Below are positions 30,157-40,067 of a stretch of DNA of 64,000 nt, piece after piece (the first letter of the stretch is position 1; each line of letters starts with the position of its first letter). The DNA comes from Streptococcus sp. LYSM12 (GTDB lineage: Bacteria; Bacillota; Bacilli; Lactobacillales; Streptococcaceae), in NCBI RefSeq assembly GCF_004569635.1, contig NZ_SPOZ01000001.1:62001-126000 (forward strand). The letters run 5' to 3'. The translations under genes were made by a program, and so were the position numbers. Under the pieces are notes generated by a model. The model was not told the origin of the DNA. It made no database searches and saw nothing but the letters and a program-made list of their open reading frames with translations.

Positions 30157-30903
30157 ATGAGTAATCGGAAACGTTCTAGTAATAAAAAAACAAAAGGTAT
30201 TTGGAGAAATATCCTAACGGGGATCCTTCTTCTGATTGCGCTCGTCTTAATTTTTAATACATCTATTCGCAATATGATTATTGCTTGGAATAGCAATCGG
30301 TATCAGGTTGCTAAGGTCACAGAAGCCGATATTGAGAAAAATAGACAGGCAGAAACGACCTTTGATTTTGATCAGGTAGAGTCTATCTCAACAGAGGCTG
30401 TTCTGAAAGCCCAATGGCAATCACAAGAATTGCCTGTTATCGGGGGAATTGCGATTCCAGATTTGAATGTGAATCTTCCTATTTTCAAAGGACTATCGAA
30501 TGTTGCACTCATGTATGGTGCGGGAACGATGAAAGAAATTCAAGAAATGGGTCAAGGCAATTATTCGCTTGCCAGTCACCATATTTTTGGAATTGCTGGG
30601 GCTAGCGAAACCCTCTTTTCACCAATTGAAAAAGCAAAAGAGGGCATGAAGATTTATCTGACAGATAAGCAAAATGTCTACACCTACCTTGTAACGAGTG
30701 TGCAGTCAGTCACTCCAGAGAGTGTCTATGTTATAGATGATGTCGAAGGACAGACAGAAGTAACGCTTGTTACCTGTGAAGATTTGGAAGCGACTATGCG
30801 GACGATCGTCAAAGGCACGTTGGAAAGTAGCGTTCCTTACAATGAAGCCTCACAAGATGTGTTAAAATACTTTGAAAAGAAATATAATCAAGTTCAACTA
30901 TAA
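30157..30903 (+). CDS. srtA: Class A sortase
   Basis: The membrane transpeptidase that cleaves LPXTG and couples surface proteins to the cell wall. One N-terminal transmembrane helix (about 17-36) orients the catalytic domain outward. Catalytic residues are His141 in LASHH, Cys207 in TLVTCED and Arg215 in TMRTIV. 248 residues, normal. It is the expected enzyme for anchoring the giant LPNTG protein at 50.9-59.2 kb. A terminator follows. Confidence 0.96.
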   Translation: MSNRKRSSNKKTKGIWRNILTGILLLIALVLIFNTSIRNMIIAWNSNRYQVAKVTEADIEKNRQAETTFDFDQVESISTEAVLKAQWQSQELPVIGGIAIPDLNVNLPIFKGLSNVALMYGAGTMKEIQEMGQGNYSLASHHIFGIAGASETLFSPIEKAKEGMKIYLTDKQNVYTYLVTSVQSVTPESVYVIDDVEGQTEVTLVTCEDLEATMRTIVKGTLESSVPYNEASQDVLKYFEKKYNQVQL

Positions 30904-30936
30904 GAAAACTATTCTAGCTGTTGTGAATGCAACTTT

Positions 30937-30988
30937 TAAAAATGAAGGAAATCGTGCTTTGATGTGTTCGATTTTCCTTCATTTTTTA
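30937..30988 (+). terminator. gyrA-srtA terminator
   Basis: AAAATGAAGGAAATCG pairs with CGATTTTCCTTCATTTT (one bulge) around a 14-nt loop, followed by T run. Confidence 0.85.
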
Positions 30989-31069
30989 TTAGGACTTTTT
31001 ATCGTGGAAAATGTATGTCTATCGTCATTCTAGAACATTGACCTTGTAATCAACAATGAAGATAGTGTA

Positions 31070-31175
31070 ATAGAGTCCTTTCGTTTATCTTTTATTACTT
31101 CGTTCACTCGCTTTGCCGTACCCCAGTACATCCTGCATCTCCTTGTCTAGTACGAAAAGCAAACTAAAAGACTAT
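31070..31175. repeat. IS630-type MITE
   Basis: 106 bp, ends ATAGAGTCCTTTCGTTTATC and AAACTAAAAGACTAT; the centre is GTACCCCAGTACATCCTGCA. Confidence 0.8.
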
Positions 31176-31457
31176 AAAAGGAGATGGAGTGACGGGTATA
31201 AAGAATGTAGCTAAATGGGACTTATAAAAATGTTGAAACCATTACTAGTAAAGCACCTATCATAGTCTAGACTTATCCTGAGATAGTTGATATATCGTAT
31301 CTCAGAATCTAGTGAATGTACCCATTTATTTCCTCTTGCTAATTCTGTAAAACAATGCAACTAGGTACATCACTGGAAAATACTCTAAACAATAGAAAAT
31401 GAGTTGGTACTGAATAAATTGTTTTACGAATAAATAGGGGAAGGAGGAATAGGCACC

Positions 31458-32138
31458 ATGTATAAAGTTGCATTTAACGAGGAACGCTTATTGCCACGGG
31501 AAAGATTGCTAGAGGTAGGTGCTGAGCGCCTCAGCAACCAGGAATTGTTGGCAATCTTTATCCGTACGGGTACTAAAAATCAACCGGTATCCATTGTTTC
31601 TAATAATTTATTGGCGAGGATTGACAACCTTGCCATGTTAAAGGATCTATCAATAGCGGAATTACAGGAGTTAGCAGGTATTGGGCAAGTCAAAGCTATT
31701 GAAATTAAGGCTATGATTGAGCTAGGAAGGAGAATCAATCAGTCTGAGTTGATTGTCGAGGAACAGATTGTTGGTAGTGAGCTATTAGCTAGAAGAATGA
31801 TTCAAGAATTTGGTTCTAAAAAGCAGGAGCATTTGGTAGCAATCTATCTGGACACTCAGAATAAGATTATTAGCCAACGCACGATTTTTATCGGTAGCGT
31901 TAACCGTAGTATTGCGGAGCCAAGGGAAATTTTACATTATGCGGTGAAATATATGGCGACCTCCCTCATTATTGTGCATAATCATCCCTCGGGATTTGTC
32001 CAGCCCAGTCGCAATGATATCCTCTTTACGGAAACATTAAAAAAGTCCTGTGATATTCTAGGACTTATACTGTTAGATCATTTAATTGTTGGGCAATCAA
32101 GCTACTATAGTTTACGCGAAGAAAATCATTTAGCTTAA
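31458..32138 (+). CDS. radC: RadC-family JAB-domain protein
   Basis: 226 residues. An N-terminal helix-hairpin-helix region (ELQELAGIGQVKAIEIKAMIEL, given in two parts: ELQELAGIG and KAIEIKAMIEL, about 70-92) precedes a JAB/MPN metalloprotease-like domain. The metal motif is visible as Glu, then VHNHPSG (about residue 173) with a following Asp in RNDI. RadC was named for DNA repair, but its biochemical role is unsettled. RBS GGAAGGAGG precedes the ATG. It is a single gene flanked by repeats. Confidence 0.9.
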   Translation: MYKVAFNEERLLPRERLLEVGAERLSNQELLAIFIRTGTKNQPVSIVSNNLLARIDNLAMLKDLSIAELQELAGIGQVKAIEIKAMIELGRRINQSELIVEEQIVGSELLARRMIQEFGSKKQEHLVAIYLDTQNKIISQRTIFIGSVNRSIAEPREILHYAVKYMATSLIIVHNHPSGFVQPSRNDILFTETLKKSCDILGLILLDHLIVGQSSYYSLREENHLA

Positions 32139-32355
32139 AAGATGTGCATAAGCTGATGAAAGATTGCTATTGGCTCTCTAGAAATATGACGCTTTATGAT
32201 TTGTAATACTTAGTCAAGACACCAAGTAGCTACCTTTTAATGATTGGGAATGGGGAATTGATGATGCAAGTGCTTACCTTGTCCATAAAATAGTGTGGTA
32301 ATCACCAGTTAGAACCATACATGGTTTCTGGGGGTACACTTGGAAGATGAATGAG

Positions 32356-32559
32356 ATAGTCATTTAGTTTTTAGTATAGTCTTTTAGTTTACTTTTAGTA
32401 TTAGGCAACGAGCTGCAGGCTGTACTAGAGTACGGCAAAGCGAGTTAACGAAGTAATAAAAGATAAACGAAATGACTATACTAGGCAAGGAGCTGCAGGC
32501 TGTACTAAAGTACGGCAAAGCGAGTGAACGAAGTAACAAAGGATAAACGAAATGACTAT
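32356..32559. repeat. IS630-type MITE interrupted by a second MITE (outer element)
   Basis: The outer copy starts ATAGTCATTTAGTTTTTAGTA, is interrupted at 32377-32478, and resumes as TACTAGGCAAGGAGC to end TAAACGAAATGACTAT. Removing the inner copy and one TA restores the family consensus TTTTAGTACTAGGCAAGG. Confidence 0.9.
32377..32478. repeat. IS630-type MITE, inner copy with TA duplication
   Basis: The inner element TAGTC...GACTA is 102 bp and flanked by TA at 32375-32376 and 32479-32480, the duplicated target. It defines the exact element ends for the family. Confidence 0.9.
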
Positions 32560-32600
32560 AAAGCAAGCAACCACTGCGTCAACATTATTCGGTTCATAAA

Positions 32601-32636
32601 GTTAGAAAGCTGGGAGTTTTTGCCCAGCTTTCTAAC
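32601..32636. terminator. 14-bp perfect hairpin downstream of radC
   Basis: GTTAGAAAGCTGGG and CCCAGCTTTCTAAC with an 8-nt loop. A T-poor tail (TTTG) follows; on the minus strand it stands about 150 nt after the phosphoglucomutase stop. It could terminate either converging gene. Confidence 0.55.
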
Positions 32637-32784
32637 TTTGGCTTTCCGCCAATCTTACTATAGATAGTAAGCTATAAAATGGGTTTTTAGGACGTAAGAA
32701 AGGTTTAACCTGATTGATATTCACCAATCATCTTTGGAAATAGCCAAGGGTTAAGTCTTTTACAAAGAGTCCGAAAAACAGACA

Positions 32785-34509
32785 TTATGCTTCTTTTACA
32801 AATGCGTTAATTTCTGCTTCGATAGCAACGATTTTATTTTCTGCATCCTCCATGTCTTTGCCGACTGTTGCGATGTAGAATTTGATTTTTGGTTCAGTTC
32901 CGGATGGACGGACGGCAAACCAAGAATCGTCTGTCAAGGTATATTTTAAGACATTGCTTGGTGGAGTAGTCAAGACAGCAACCTGACCTTCTCTATCTGT
33001 GGCTGTTTGTTCTTGAAAATCTTCTAGCAAGGCAATCTCTGTTTGGTTGAATTGTGTTGGAGCATTGCTACGGAATTTATCCATGATTTTCTTGATTTCT
33101 GCTTTTCCATCAACACCTGATAGGGTGACAGAAATTGTTTTTTCTGCGTAGTAGCCATATTCTGTGAAAATTTGATCGATACCATCAGCCAAGGTCAACC
33201 CTTTAGAGCGGTAATAGGCAGCAATTTCTGCAACGATAAGGACAGCTTGGATGGCATCTTTGTCACGAACGAATGGCTTGATGAGATAGCCGAAACTTTC
33301 TTCAAAGCCGAACATGTAAGTATGGTTGTGTATTTCTTCAAATTCTTGAATTTTTTCTGCGATAAATTTGAAACCAGTCAAGACGTTAAACATAGTAGCG
33401 CCGTAGCTTTCTGCAATCTTGGTCACAAGTTCAGTCGATACGATTGATTTAGCAAGGGCTGCATTGGCTGGTAAGGTACCTGCTTGTTTGTGAGCTTCCA
33501 AGATATACTTAGCGATGAGAGCTCCGATTTGGTTACCAGAAAGGTTGCGGTAGCTACCGTCTGCTTGGCGAATTTCCACTCCGAGACGATCAGCATCTGG
33601 ATCTGTTGCAACCAATACATCGGCATCCACTTGGCGACCTAATGCTTCAGCAAGGGCAAAAGCTGATTGACTTTCTGGGTTTGGTGATGCCACCGTTGAG
33701 AAATTTGGATCTGGATTCGCTTGACTTTCTACAACTTGGACAGACTCAAAACCAGCTTGGGAAAGAGCACGGCGAGCTAACATTTCACCAGTACCATGAA
33801 GCGGTGTAAAGACGATTTTCATATCACGACCATATTTAGCGATGAGTTCTTGATTGATATTAACGTCTTTGATTTCTTTGAGGTATTCCTTATCAACTGC
33901 TTCACCGATTACTTCAATGAGACCACTTTGTTGGGATGCTTCTAAATCAGCGACAGAAATGGCAAATGGATCAGTAATCCCACGAATATAGTCTGTAAGA
34001 GAATCAGCATCCGCTGGAGGCATTTGACCACCATCTTCACCGTAGACTTTGTAGCCATTGTAAGGAGCAGGATTATGACTAGCAGTAATCATAATTCCAG
34101 CAATGGTGTGAAGATGACGAACAGCAAAGGACAACTCTGGTGTTGGACGTAATTCTTCAAAGACGTAGGCTTTGATTCCATGAGCAGCCAATACCCGTGC
34201 GGCATCAAAGGCAAACTCTTGTGAGAAGTGGCGTGAATCGTAAGAGATGGCCACACCTCTATCTATGGCCTCTTGGCCTTTTGATTCAATGAGGCGTGCC
34301 AATCCTTCAGTTGCTTGGCGGACCACATAAATGTTGATGCGATTGGTTCCTGCACCAATCAATCCACGCATACCAGCTGTTCCAAACTCAAGAGATGTAT
34401 AAAAGGCATCTTCTTTATCTTTTTCATCCATGTTGCGCAAGTCTTCCTGTAAATAAGCAGGGAGCTCTGCATAGTTGAGCCAAGTTTGATACTGTTCTTG
34501 GTAAGTCAT
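32785..34509 (-). CDS. pgmA: Phosphoglucomutase / phosphomannomutase family
   Basis: Interconverts glucose-1-P and glucose-6-P, supplying UDP-glucose for capsule and wall polymers. 574 residues, alpha-D-phosphohexomutase superfamily. Phosphoserine loop TASHNP (about residue 143), metal loop ATDPDADRLG (about 302), sugar loop GFEESFGYL (about 400) and phosphate loop RPSGTEPKIKFY (about 530) are all present. The promoter region carries TATAAT overlapping a 12/14 cre-like sequence (34536-34550), hinting at CcpA control. RBS is AAAGGAGAA. Confidence 0.92.
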   Translation of the reverse strand: MTYQEQYQTWLNYAELPAYLQEDLRNMDEKDKEDAFYTSLEFGTAGMRGLIGAGTNRINIYVVRQATEGLARLIESKGQEAIDRGVAISYDSRHFSQEFAFDAARVLAAHGIKAYVFEELRPTPELSFAVRHLHTIAGIMITASHNPAPYNGYKVYGEDGGQMPPADADSLTDYIRGITDPFAISVADLEASQQSGLIEVIGEAVDKEYLKEIKDVNINQELIAKYGRDMKIVFTPLHGTGEMLARRALSQAGFESVQVVESQANPDPNFSTVASPNPESQSAFALAEALGRQVDADVLVATDPDADRLGVEIRQADGSYRNLSGNQIGALIAKYILEAHKQAGTLPANAALAKSIVSTELVTKIAESYGATMFNVLTGFKFIAEKIQEFEEIHNHTYMFGFEESFGYLIKPFVRDKDAIQAVLIVAEIAAYYRSKGLTLADGIDQIFTEYGYYAEKTISVTLSGVDGKAEIKKIMDKFRSNAPTQFNQTEIALLEDFQEQTATDREGQVAVLTTPPSNVLKYTLTDDSWFAVRPSGTEPKIKFYIATVGKDMEDAENKIVAIEAEINAFVKEA

Positions 34510-34598
34510 TGTAGTTCTCCTTTAAAAAAATATTCTCTTAAACGCTTTCATTATATCATTTTTGAAAAGAAAAAGCACGCTTTCACGTGATTTTCTGA

Positions 34599-35168
34599 TT
34601 ATTTTTTTGCTTGTTGCAAGGTGGGTACAATAGCAGTTGTTAGAAAGGCTACAATCACCATTTCGGCAATGGAATTTGTCCCGATAATCCCCATCAGCAT
34701 GGTTCGAATATCTCCATTGTAGACCCCGGAAAAGAGGAAAAAGATACTTCCAAGAACAAAGATAGTATTCGTCATTGAACCAACAGCACCAGCGACCAAA
34801 AGTCCCCCCCGCGTTTGTAGTAAGCGATAGATGATGTAAGGGGTTATTCCAATCAAAATTCGTGGTACAATAGCAACGATGAGAGAGTACCATTGTCCGT
34901 TTTGGACGAATGGAGAGAAGAGGTAGCTAGTCGGTAAGAAGATGATTGTATTATGAACGACACTCAATATTCCCATCATCCCTCCCAGAGTAGCACCAAT
35001 TTTGGGGCCGTAAAGGATTGAGGCTACGATAACAGGGATATGGACAATTGTTGGCTTGATTGGAACGGGTAAGAGATTGAAGATAACAGAGCTGAGAATG
35101 TCAATCACAATCATCACTGCAAAAAAGATAGCCAGGGTGGCAATTCTGGTTGATTTAGTTTGTTTCAT
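34599..35168 (-). CDS. panT: ECF transporter S component, PanT-like (pantothenate)
   Basis: A 189-residue membrane protein with about six hydrophobic segments. It is an S component that binds a vitamin and docks on the shared EcfAAT module, which is not in this window. Pantothenate is inferred from its position with coaC and coaB, an arrangement known for PanT; the motif IKPTIVHIPVIVASILYGPK is typical of ECF S components. It overlaps coaC by 14 nt. A run of seven G lies in the coding strand at about 34804-34810 (RGG codons). Confidence 0.82.
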   Translation of the reverse strand: MKQTKSTRIATLAIFFAVMIVIDILSSVIFNLLPVPIKPTIVHIPVIVASILYGPKIGATLGGMMGILSVVHNTIIFLPTSYLFSPFVQNGQWYSLIVAIVPRILIGITPYIIYRLLQTRGGLLVAGAVGSMTNTIFVLGSIFFLFSGVYNGDIRTMLMGIIGTNSIAEMVIVAFLTTAIVPTLQQAKK

Positions 35169-35703
35169 GAAGAGTTTTACTCACTTTCTCTAAAATAAGA
35201 TGAATGTCGGTTAGGGCACCAATGCCAATATCACCGCAGGCTAGTAGGGCCTCACGTGGAGGAATCACCTGAAAACCATAGTTTTGCAGTTGTTCTAGGT
35301 TTTGCTGGGTAGCGGGATTGAGGTACATATTCGTATTCATGGCTGGAGCAATCAGTTTTGGTATCGTAGCTGGCAGAGCAAGGGCAACGGCTGTCACAAT
35401 GTTATCAGCGAATCCGTGTGCGAGCTTGGCAATGGTCTGGGCAGAGGCAGGAGCGACTAGAAATAAGTCTGTCTGCTTGGCGAGATCAATATGTTTGATG
35501 GAAGTTGGATTTTCTTCTGTCATCACGTCTGTATGGACCAGATTTTTTGAGAGGGATTGAAAGGTCAGGGGAGTGATGAAGTGGGTAGCTGCAGTCGTCA
35601 TTAGGACTGTTACGGAGTGACCAAGTTTTCCGAGTTGACTGGTCAAATCAGCTGCTTTATAAGCGGATATAGAGCCTGTAACAGCTAGGGTGATACGAGC
35701 CAT
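35155..35703 (-). CDS. coaC: Phosphopantothenoylcysteine decarboxylase
   Basis: An FMN-dependent flavoprotein that decarboxylates 4'-phosphopantothenoylcysteine in CoA synthesis. 182 residues. VTGSISAYKAADL at the N terminus binds FMN phosphate. APAMNTNMY (about 115) is the family PXMNXXMW-type substrate clamp, and ALLACGDIGIGAL carries the catalytic Cys. In streptococci this is a separate gene from coaB, as here. One-nt gap to coaB; overlaps panT. Confidence 0.93.
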   Translation of the reverse strand: MARITLAVTGSISAYKAADLTSQLGKLGHSVTVLMTTAATHFITPLTFQSLSKNLVHTDVMTEENPTSIKHIDLAKQTDLFLVAPASAQTIAKLAHGFADNIVTAVALALPATIPKLIAPAMNTNMYLNPATQQNLEQLQNYGFQVIPPREALLACGDIGIGALTDIHLILEKVSKTLHETN

Positions 35704-35704
35704 A

Positions 35705-36394
35705 CTATCTCCTTTTTTCTAATACTTTTTCGAGAATAATGTTAGCAATTTCTTCTTTTGTTTGAACGGGGTAGACCTTTTCTTTATCTAGCAGATAGGC
35801 GCTGTGCTGCGTTTGGGTAATCTCCGCTAAGTCATTAGCCAAGATATAGTCGGCCTGATTTTTGACAAGACTTGCGCGTGCAACCTGAAAGAGCTCTTCT
35901 TTTGATACATTGACCAAGAGTTTGAAGCCAATCAGCTGAATAGCTGGGTTCCATTGCTTGATGAAAGAGATAACCTTGGGGGTCTTTTTGAGAAAGAGTA
36001 CTTGGTATTCATCGTTTGAGGAAATTTTTCCTTCAACGTTGGTCTCAGTAAGCATGCTTTCGATATTTTGTGTAGCCTTTACTTGCTCTAGTCCTGTCAT
36101 ATAAACAGGACTGTAATCAGAAACTGCCATACTATGAATGATAACATCATGCATTGGGACAAGTTCTTTTAAGGTATGAATGAGACTTGCAACATCGTTG
36201 ATTTCAACAATAGTCAAACCATTCTGAGCCTGCGGTTTAACAGCCGTCCTAGTGGTCACCAATGTTACGTCAAGCTGGGCTTCTAAACATCTTTCAGCGA
36301 TGATTTTTCCCAAGTTACCTGTAGCATGGTTGGTAATGGAGCGGACACGGTCAATCGCCTCACTAGTTCCGCCAGATGTAATCAATATTTTCAT
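35705..36394 (-). CDS. coaB: Phosphopantothenate-cysteine ligase
   Basis: Joins phosphopantothenate and cysteine using a nucleotide triphosphate. 229 residues, the stand-alone CoaB form of streptococci. The N terminus ITSGGTSEAIDRVRSITNHATG is given as ITSGGTSEAIDRVR plus TNHATGNLG, the nucleotide-binding start of CoaB; LLVNVSKEELFQVARASL and ADYILANDL follow. It is first gene of coaB-coaC-panT on the minus strand. Confidence 0.93.
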   Translation of the reverse strand: MKILITSGGTSEAIDRVRSITNHATGNLGKIIAERCLEAQLDVTLVTTRTAVKPQAQNGLTIVEINDVASLIHTLKELVPMHDVIIHSMAVSDYSPVYMTGLEQVKATQNIESMLTETNVEGKISSNDEYQVLFLKKTPKVISFIKQWNPAIQLIGFKLLVNVSKEELFQVARASLVKNQADYILANDLAEITQTQHSAYLLDKEKVYPVQTKEEIANIILEKVLEKRR

Positions 36395-36850
36395 GCTTAT
36401 ATTGTACTAGAAAATCTCTTTTAGGTAAAGCGTTAAGAGTGTACGGCAAAAGCGTAGGATTGGAATTTCCGAACGTTTGTTTATAAATCAGATAGTATGT
36501 AAAAGGCCTTTTCATGGGGAAGCAGGATAGGTGTTCTCTCTACTTTCTTAGTAGAGTGTTGAGATGCAATTCAGAAACTGTGTGTTCGTTTATTGGGGAT
36601 GTTTCGGCTATTCGCAGAAGATGTGAGCACTGTTAGACTCTATCTTTATACGACAGCCTTTTTCCAAAAAAGCGGCATAGTCTACCACCCATTTCATCCA
36701 TTATTCTTCCTTCAAATTAGGTGGATAATGTTTGATAGATCCGATTCAAAAAACAGTAAAATCCGTATATTCAAAATAATATTTTCTAAAAATGTGCGTT
36801 TTCATGAAGTTTTTGATATACTGTTTTTAATAAAGGAAATGGGAGTTGCT
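36395..36850. other. Spacer between coaB and fhs
   Basis: The divergent spacer holds promoters for both genes. A -10-like TATACT (about 36820) lies upstream of fhs. The fhs frame stays open through this region to 36593, but the translation is hydrophobic and not conserved-looking, so I treat it as noncoding. Confidence 0.55.
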
Positions 36851-38521
36851 ATGAAAACAGATATTGAAATTGCTCAAAATGTAGTGTTACAGCCGATTGT
36901 TGATGTGGTTGAAAAAGTAGGTCTTTGCTACGATGATTTGGAGTTATATGGAAAATACAAGGCCAAATTGTCCTTTGACAAGATTGAAGCGGTCAAAGAG
37001 GATGCCCTTGGGAAGCTGATTTTGGTAACAGCTATCAATCCTACACCTGCTGGGGAGGGCAAATCAACTGTAACCATTGGTTTAGCAGATGCCTTGTCTA
37101 AGATTGGTAAGAAGACCATGATTGCCCTTCGTGAGCCGTCGCTTGGTCCTGTCATGGGGATTAAGGGAGGAGCTGCTGGTGGGGGATATGCTCAAGTTTT
37201 GCCTATGGAAGATATCAATTTACATTTTACGGGCGATATGCATGCTATTACAACAGCCAATAATGCTCTTTCTGCTTTGATTGATAACCATATTCATCAA
37301 GGAAATAGCTTGGGTATTGACCAACGTCGCATTATCTGGAAGCGCGTAGTGGATTTGAATGATCGTGCTCTGCGCAAGGTGACGGTTGGCTTGGGTGGTC
37401 CTTTAAATGGTATTCCGCGTGAGGACGGTTTTGATATTACAGTTGCTTCTGAAATTATGGCCATTTTGTGCCTAGCAACGGATTTAAACGATTTGAAGGA
37501 ACGCTTGGCGAATATCGTGATTGGTTATCGTTTTGATCGTAGTCCAGTCTATGTTAGAGAGTTAGCAGTAGAAGGCGCTTTGACCCTGCTTTTGAAAGAA
37601 GCACTCAAACCCAATCTTGTCCAGACTATTTATGGTACTCCTGCCTTTGTCCACGGTGGTCCTTTTGCCAACATTGCTCATGGTTGTAATTCTGTTTTAG
37701 CAACTTCTACAGCGCTTCGTTTGGCAGATTATGTAGTGACAGAAGCAGGATTTGGTGCGGATCTTGGTGCTGAGAAATTTCTTGACATTAAAACACCCAA
37801 CCTACCAAAAGCACCTGATGCCGTCGTGATTGTTGCAACTCTTCGTGCCCTTAAAATGCATGGTGGTGTAGCCAAAGATAACCTTTCTGAAGAAAATGTT
37901 GAAGCAGTCCAAGTAGGATTTGCAAACCTCAAACGTCATATTGAAAATATAAAAAAATATGGTATTCCGGTAGTCGTTTCCATTAACGAATTTGTGACAG
38001 ATACACCAGCAGAAATCAAGGCATTAAAGGAACTCTGTGCAGAAATCGGTGTACCTGTAGAGCTTGCAAGCGTCTGGGCAAACGGTGCTGAAGGTGGGAT
38101 AGACTTAGCAGAAACCCTTGTCCAAACCATTGCGACAAGTCCAGCCCGTTATGAGAGTCTTTATCAGGAAAATGATCGTTTAGAAACAAAAGTCACCAAG
38201 ATTGTGACTGAGATTTACGGTGGGACAGGTGTAGTCTTTGAAAAGAAAGCCCGTACCCAGCTGGCAGAATTTACCAAGCATGGATGGGATAAGCTCCCCG
38301 TCTGTATGGCCAAAACACAATACAGTTTTTCAGATGACCCAACAGTCCTGGGTGCCCCTAAAAACTTTGAAATTACTGTGCGTGAATTTGTTCCAAAACT
38401 AGGTGCAGGATTCATCGTAGCCCTTACAGGTGATGTCATGACCATGCCAGGATTGCCTAAGTCGCCAGCAGCCCTCAATATGGATGTGGCAGGAGATGGT
38501 ATGGCGATTGGACTATTTTAA
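36851..38521 (+). CDS. fhs: Formate-tetrahydrofolate ligase
   Basis: Makes 10-formyl-THF from formate, ATP and THF, feeding purine and formyl-Met synthesis. 556 residues from ATG 36851, exactly the family length. P-loop [13 protein letters not shown] (about 65), [20 protein letters not shown] (about 97) and [17 protein letters not shown] (about 300) are signatures. An ATG four codons earlier is in the ribosome-binding region GGGAG, so I choose the second. Confidence 0.95.
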   Translation: MKTDIEIAQNVVLQPIVDVVEKVGLCYDDLELYGKYKAKLSFDKIEAVKEDALGKLILVTAINPTPAGEGKSTVTIGLADALSKIGKKTMIALREPSLGPVMGIKGGAAGGGYAQVLPMEDINLHFTGDMHAITTANNALSALIDNHIHQGNSLGIDQRRIIWKRVVDLNDRALRKVTVGLGGPLNGIPREDGFDITVASEIMAILCLATDLNDLKERLANIVIGYRFDRSPVYVRELAVEGALTLLLKEALKPNLVQTIYGTPAFVHGGPFANIAHGCNSVLATSTALRLADYVVTEAGFGADLGAEKFLDIKTPNLPKAPDAVVIVATLRALKMHGGVAKDNLSEENVEAVQVGFANLKRHIENIKKYGIPVVVSINEFVTDTPAEIKALKELCAEIGVPVELASVWANGAEGGIDLAETLVQTIATSPARYESLYQENDRLETKVTKIVTEIYGGTGVVFEKKARTQLAEFTKHGWDKLPVCMAKTQYSFSDDPTVLGAPKNFEITVREFVPKLGAGFIVALTGDVMTMPGLPKSPAALNMDVAGDGMAIGLF

Positions 38522-38761
38522 TGCTACTCAACAGTCCTATTCTGATTTTGGTAACGTATCTTACTACACTTTTTGTCACTGTAGTCTTCTTGCCCTACTC
38601 TTTAGACATCAACATCTGATAAGCTTTCATAATTTTTAATGTTGAAAGCTAGGAGATAAGGATAGCGTAGCTAGAACAGAAGTTTAGCAAGATGAGCTAA
38701 CGACGAAAGAACGTGCTATTTGTTGGGATCGGGTTTTGCTTTTTATAGGCATAGGCGACTT

Positions 38762-38787
38762 AAACTGGAGGGTTCTCCAGTTTTTTG
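38762..38787 (+). terminator. Intrinsic terminator downstream of fhs
   Basis: AAACTGGAG-GGTT-CTCCAGTTTTTT, a 9-bp perfect stem with T run, about 240 nt after the fhs stop. Confidence 0.8.
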
Positions 38788-38883
38788 TATCCTAATCAAA
38801 AAGAATGTTGCAGATAAAAGATTATGTAGCATGATCGTAAGTGAAGCAGTTATACTACGATAGCTTTCACAGATAAAGGTACT

Positions 38884-38987
38884 ATAGACGTTTCGTTTAC
38901 TTTTAGTACTAGGAAAGGAGCTGCAGGCTGTACTGGAGTACAGCAAGACGAGGTAACGAAGTAATAAAAGATAAACGAAATGACTAT
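38884..38987. repeat. IS630-type MITE
   Basis: 104 bp, left end ATAGACGTTTCGTTTAC (slightly degenerate), right end TAAACGAAATGACTAT; the centre is GAGCTGCAGGCTGTACTGGA. Confidence 0.8.
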
Positions 38988-39243
38988 AGTACATTTTCTG
39001 CAGTTAATGGTCGTTTGGTGAACATCCAATAACTGGAATGTAGATGATGCTCTAATGGCTCTAGGTGTGCCTGTCGTGTGAAAAAACAACTTGAATTTGA
39101 TTGAGATTTGCGAGATAATGATTATAACATAGTCATCTTTGCAACCTATTATCTTTATCAATCATTATCTACTTAGGACTCGTAATCGAATGACTTATGT
39201 TAGCGATATTCATTTTTTCAAAAAACAGAGAGGAAGAAAAAGA

Positions 39244-39858
39244 ATGAAAAAGAAATTAGTACAAACAGCTCTTGTGTTTGCCCTATCACTTGGTGTTTTA
39301 GCAGGTTGTCAGTCGCTTCAAAATTGGTGGAAGAATACTAAAGCAGAATGGATTGGACTTGACATGACCGTGCGCACCTATGATGAAAATTCCCAGCTGA
39401 TTGATCAGATGTCTGGAAAATCTCTGTCCATTTCTCGTAATGAAGACTTTGACTCGGTAGATAGCGAGGGCAATTCTAGAGGAGATAGTGCTGTCTTGAA
39501 AATCACTTTGGGGAAATATGAAATTGATCATGTGGGCTCATCTTTGATTGCAGTAGAAGACGGACTAGAAGATATTTTCTTGAAATATCAGAAAAATACA
39601 ATTGCAGACGATCAACAAGCTGCAGTTCCGCTCCTCAATCGCATGGTATCTAAATTTAAAAATGACTTTACAGGAAAGGCAAAAGTGATTTTAATCCGTT
39701 CGCAAAATGGTACACCGCTTGCAACCTATGCGGGAAATAAGGTATCCTTGTACGCATCTGATGCGCCAAAGACTTCAGAACTTCTCATTGATGGCAAGCG
39801 CCTTATTATCTATCGCTGTGAGTACACGATTTATGACAGGGAGTTGTTGGAAAAATGA
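39244..39858 (+). CDS. DUF5052-like lipoprotein
   Basis: A 204-residue predicted surface lipoprotein: signal peptide with lipobox LAGC (about residue 22), then SLQNWWKNTKAEWIGLDM and TVRTYDENSQLIDQMSG. I recall this pattern from streptococcal DUF5052 proteins; their function is unknown. Start is ATG 39244 after AGAGAGGAAG; the frame is open another 35 codons upstream, but those encode no signal peptide. It stands alone between fhs and the asd RNA. Confidence 0.75.
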   Translation: MKKKLVQTALVFALSLGVLAGCQSLQNWWKNTKAEWIGLDMTVRTYDENSQLIDQMSGKSLSISRNEDFDSVDSEGNSRGDSAVLKITLGKYEIDHVGSSLIAVEDGLEDIFLKYQKNTIADDQQAAVPLLNRMVSKFKNDFTGKAKVILIRSQNGTPLATYAGNKVSLYASDAPKTSELLIDGKRLIIYRCEYTIYDRELLEK

Positions 39859-40067
39859 GACCACTTTGTAAAGAGTCTGCCTCTTTCATATGCTAGTGCT
39901 CCTTTTATCAAGTCTGGTATAGCTGACAGACCTATCTTTTCAAATACCATTTATGACGTTTCCTATCTTGATGTTAGGGAGAATTGAGGCTTGTTAATCT
40001 GTATGACAGTCAGGCCTTGCTTCATCATCAATCAGCTTAGCTCATGGTACCGAACTTCAGTTCTGCC

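Larger units (their letters stand above)
32139..32784. other. Intergenic region with nested MITEs and a perfect hairpin
   Basis: About 650 bp between radC and the converging phosphoglucomutase gene. It holds two nested MITEs (32356-32559), the shared motif AAGCAAGCAACCACTGCGTC (from 32561) and a 14-bp perfect hairpin at 32601-32636. No gene supported. Confidence 0.75.
38522..39243. other. Intergenic region after fhs
   Basis: About 720 bp. It contains a hairpin AGCTTTCA...TGAAAGCT near 38620, a terminator at 38762-38787 and a MITE at 38884-38987. The remainder shows no gene. The DUF5052 frame is open from 39139 but its start is at 39244. Confidence 0.6.

Noticed and set aside
34522-34893. Minus-strand 123-codon frame overlapping panT
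   Set aside because: It is out of frame with the well-supported membrane protein and reads as a low-quality Cys/Trp-rich shadow.
36593-36850. N-terminal extension of fhs by 86 residues
   Set aside because: The 556-residue form from 36851 matches the family length; the extension has no RBS and covers the promoter region.
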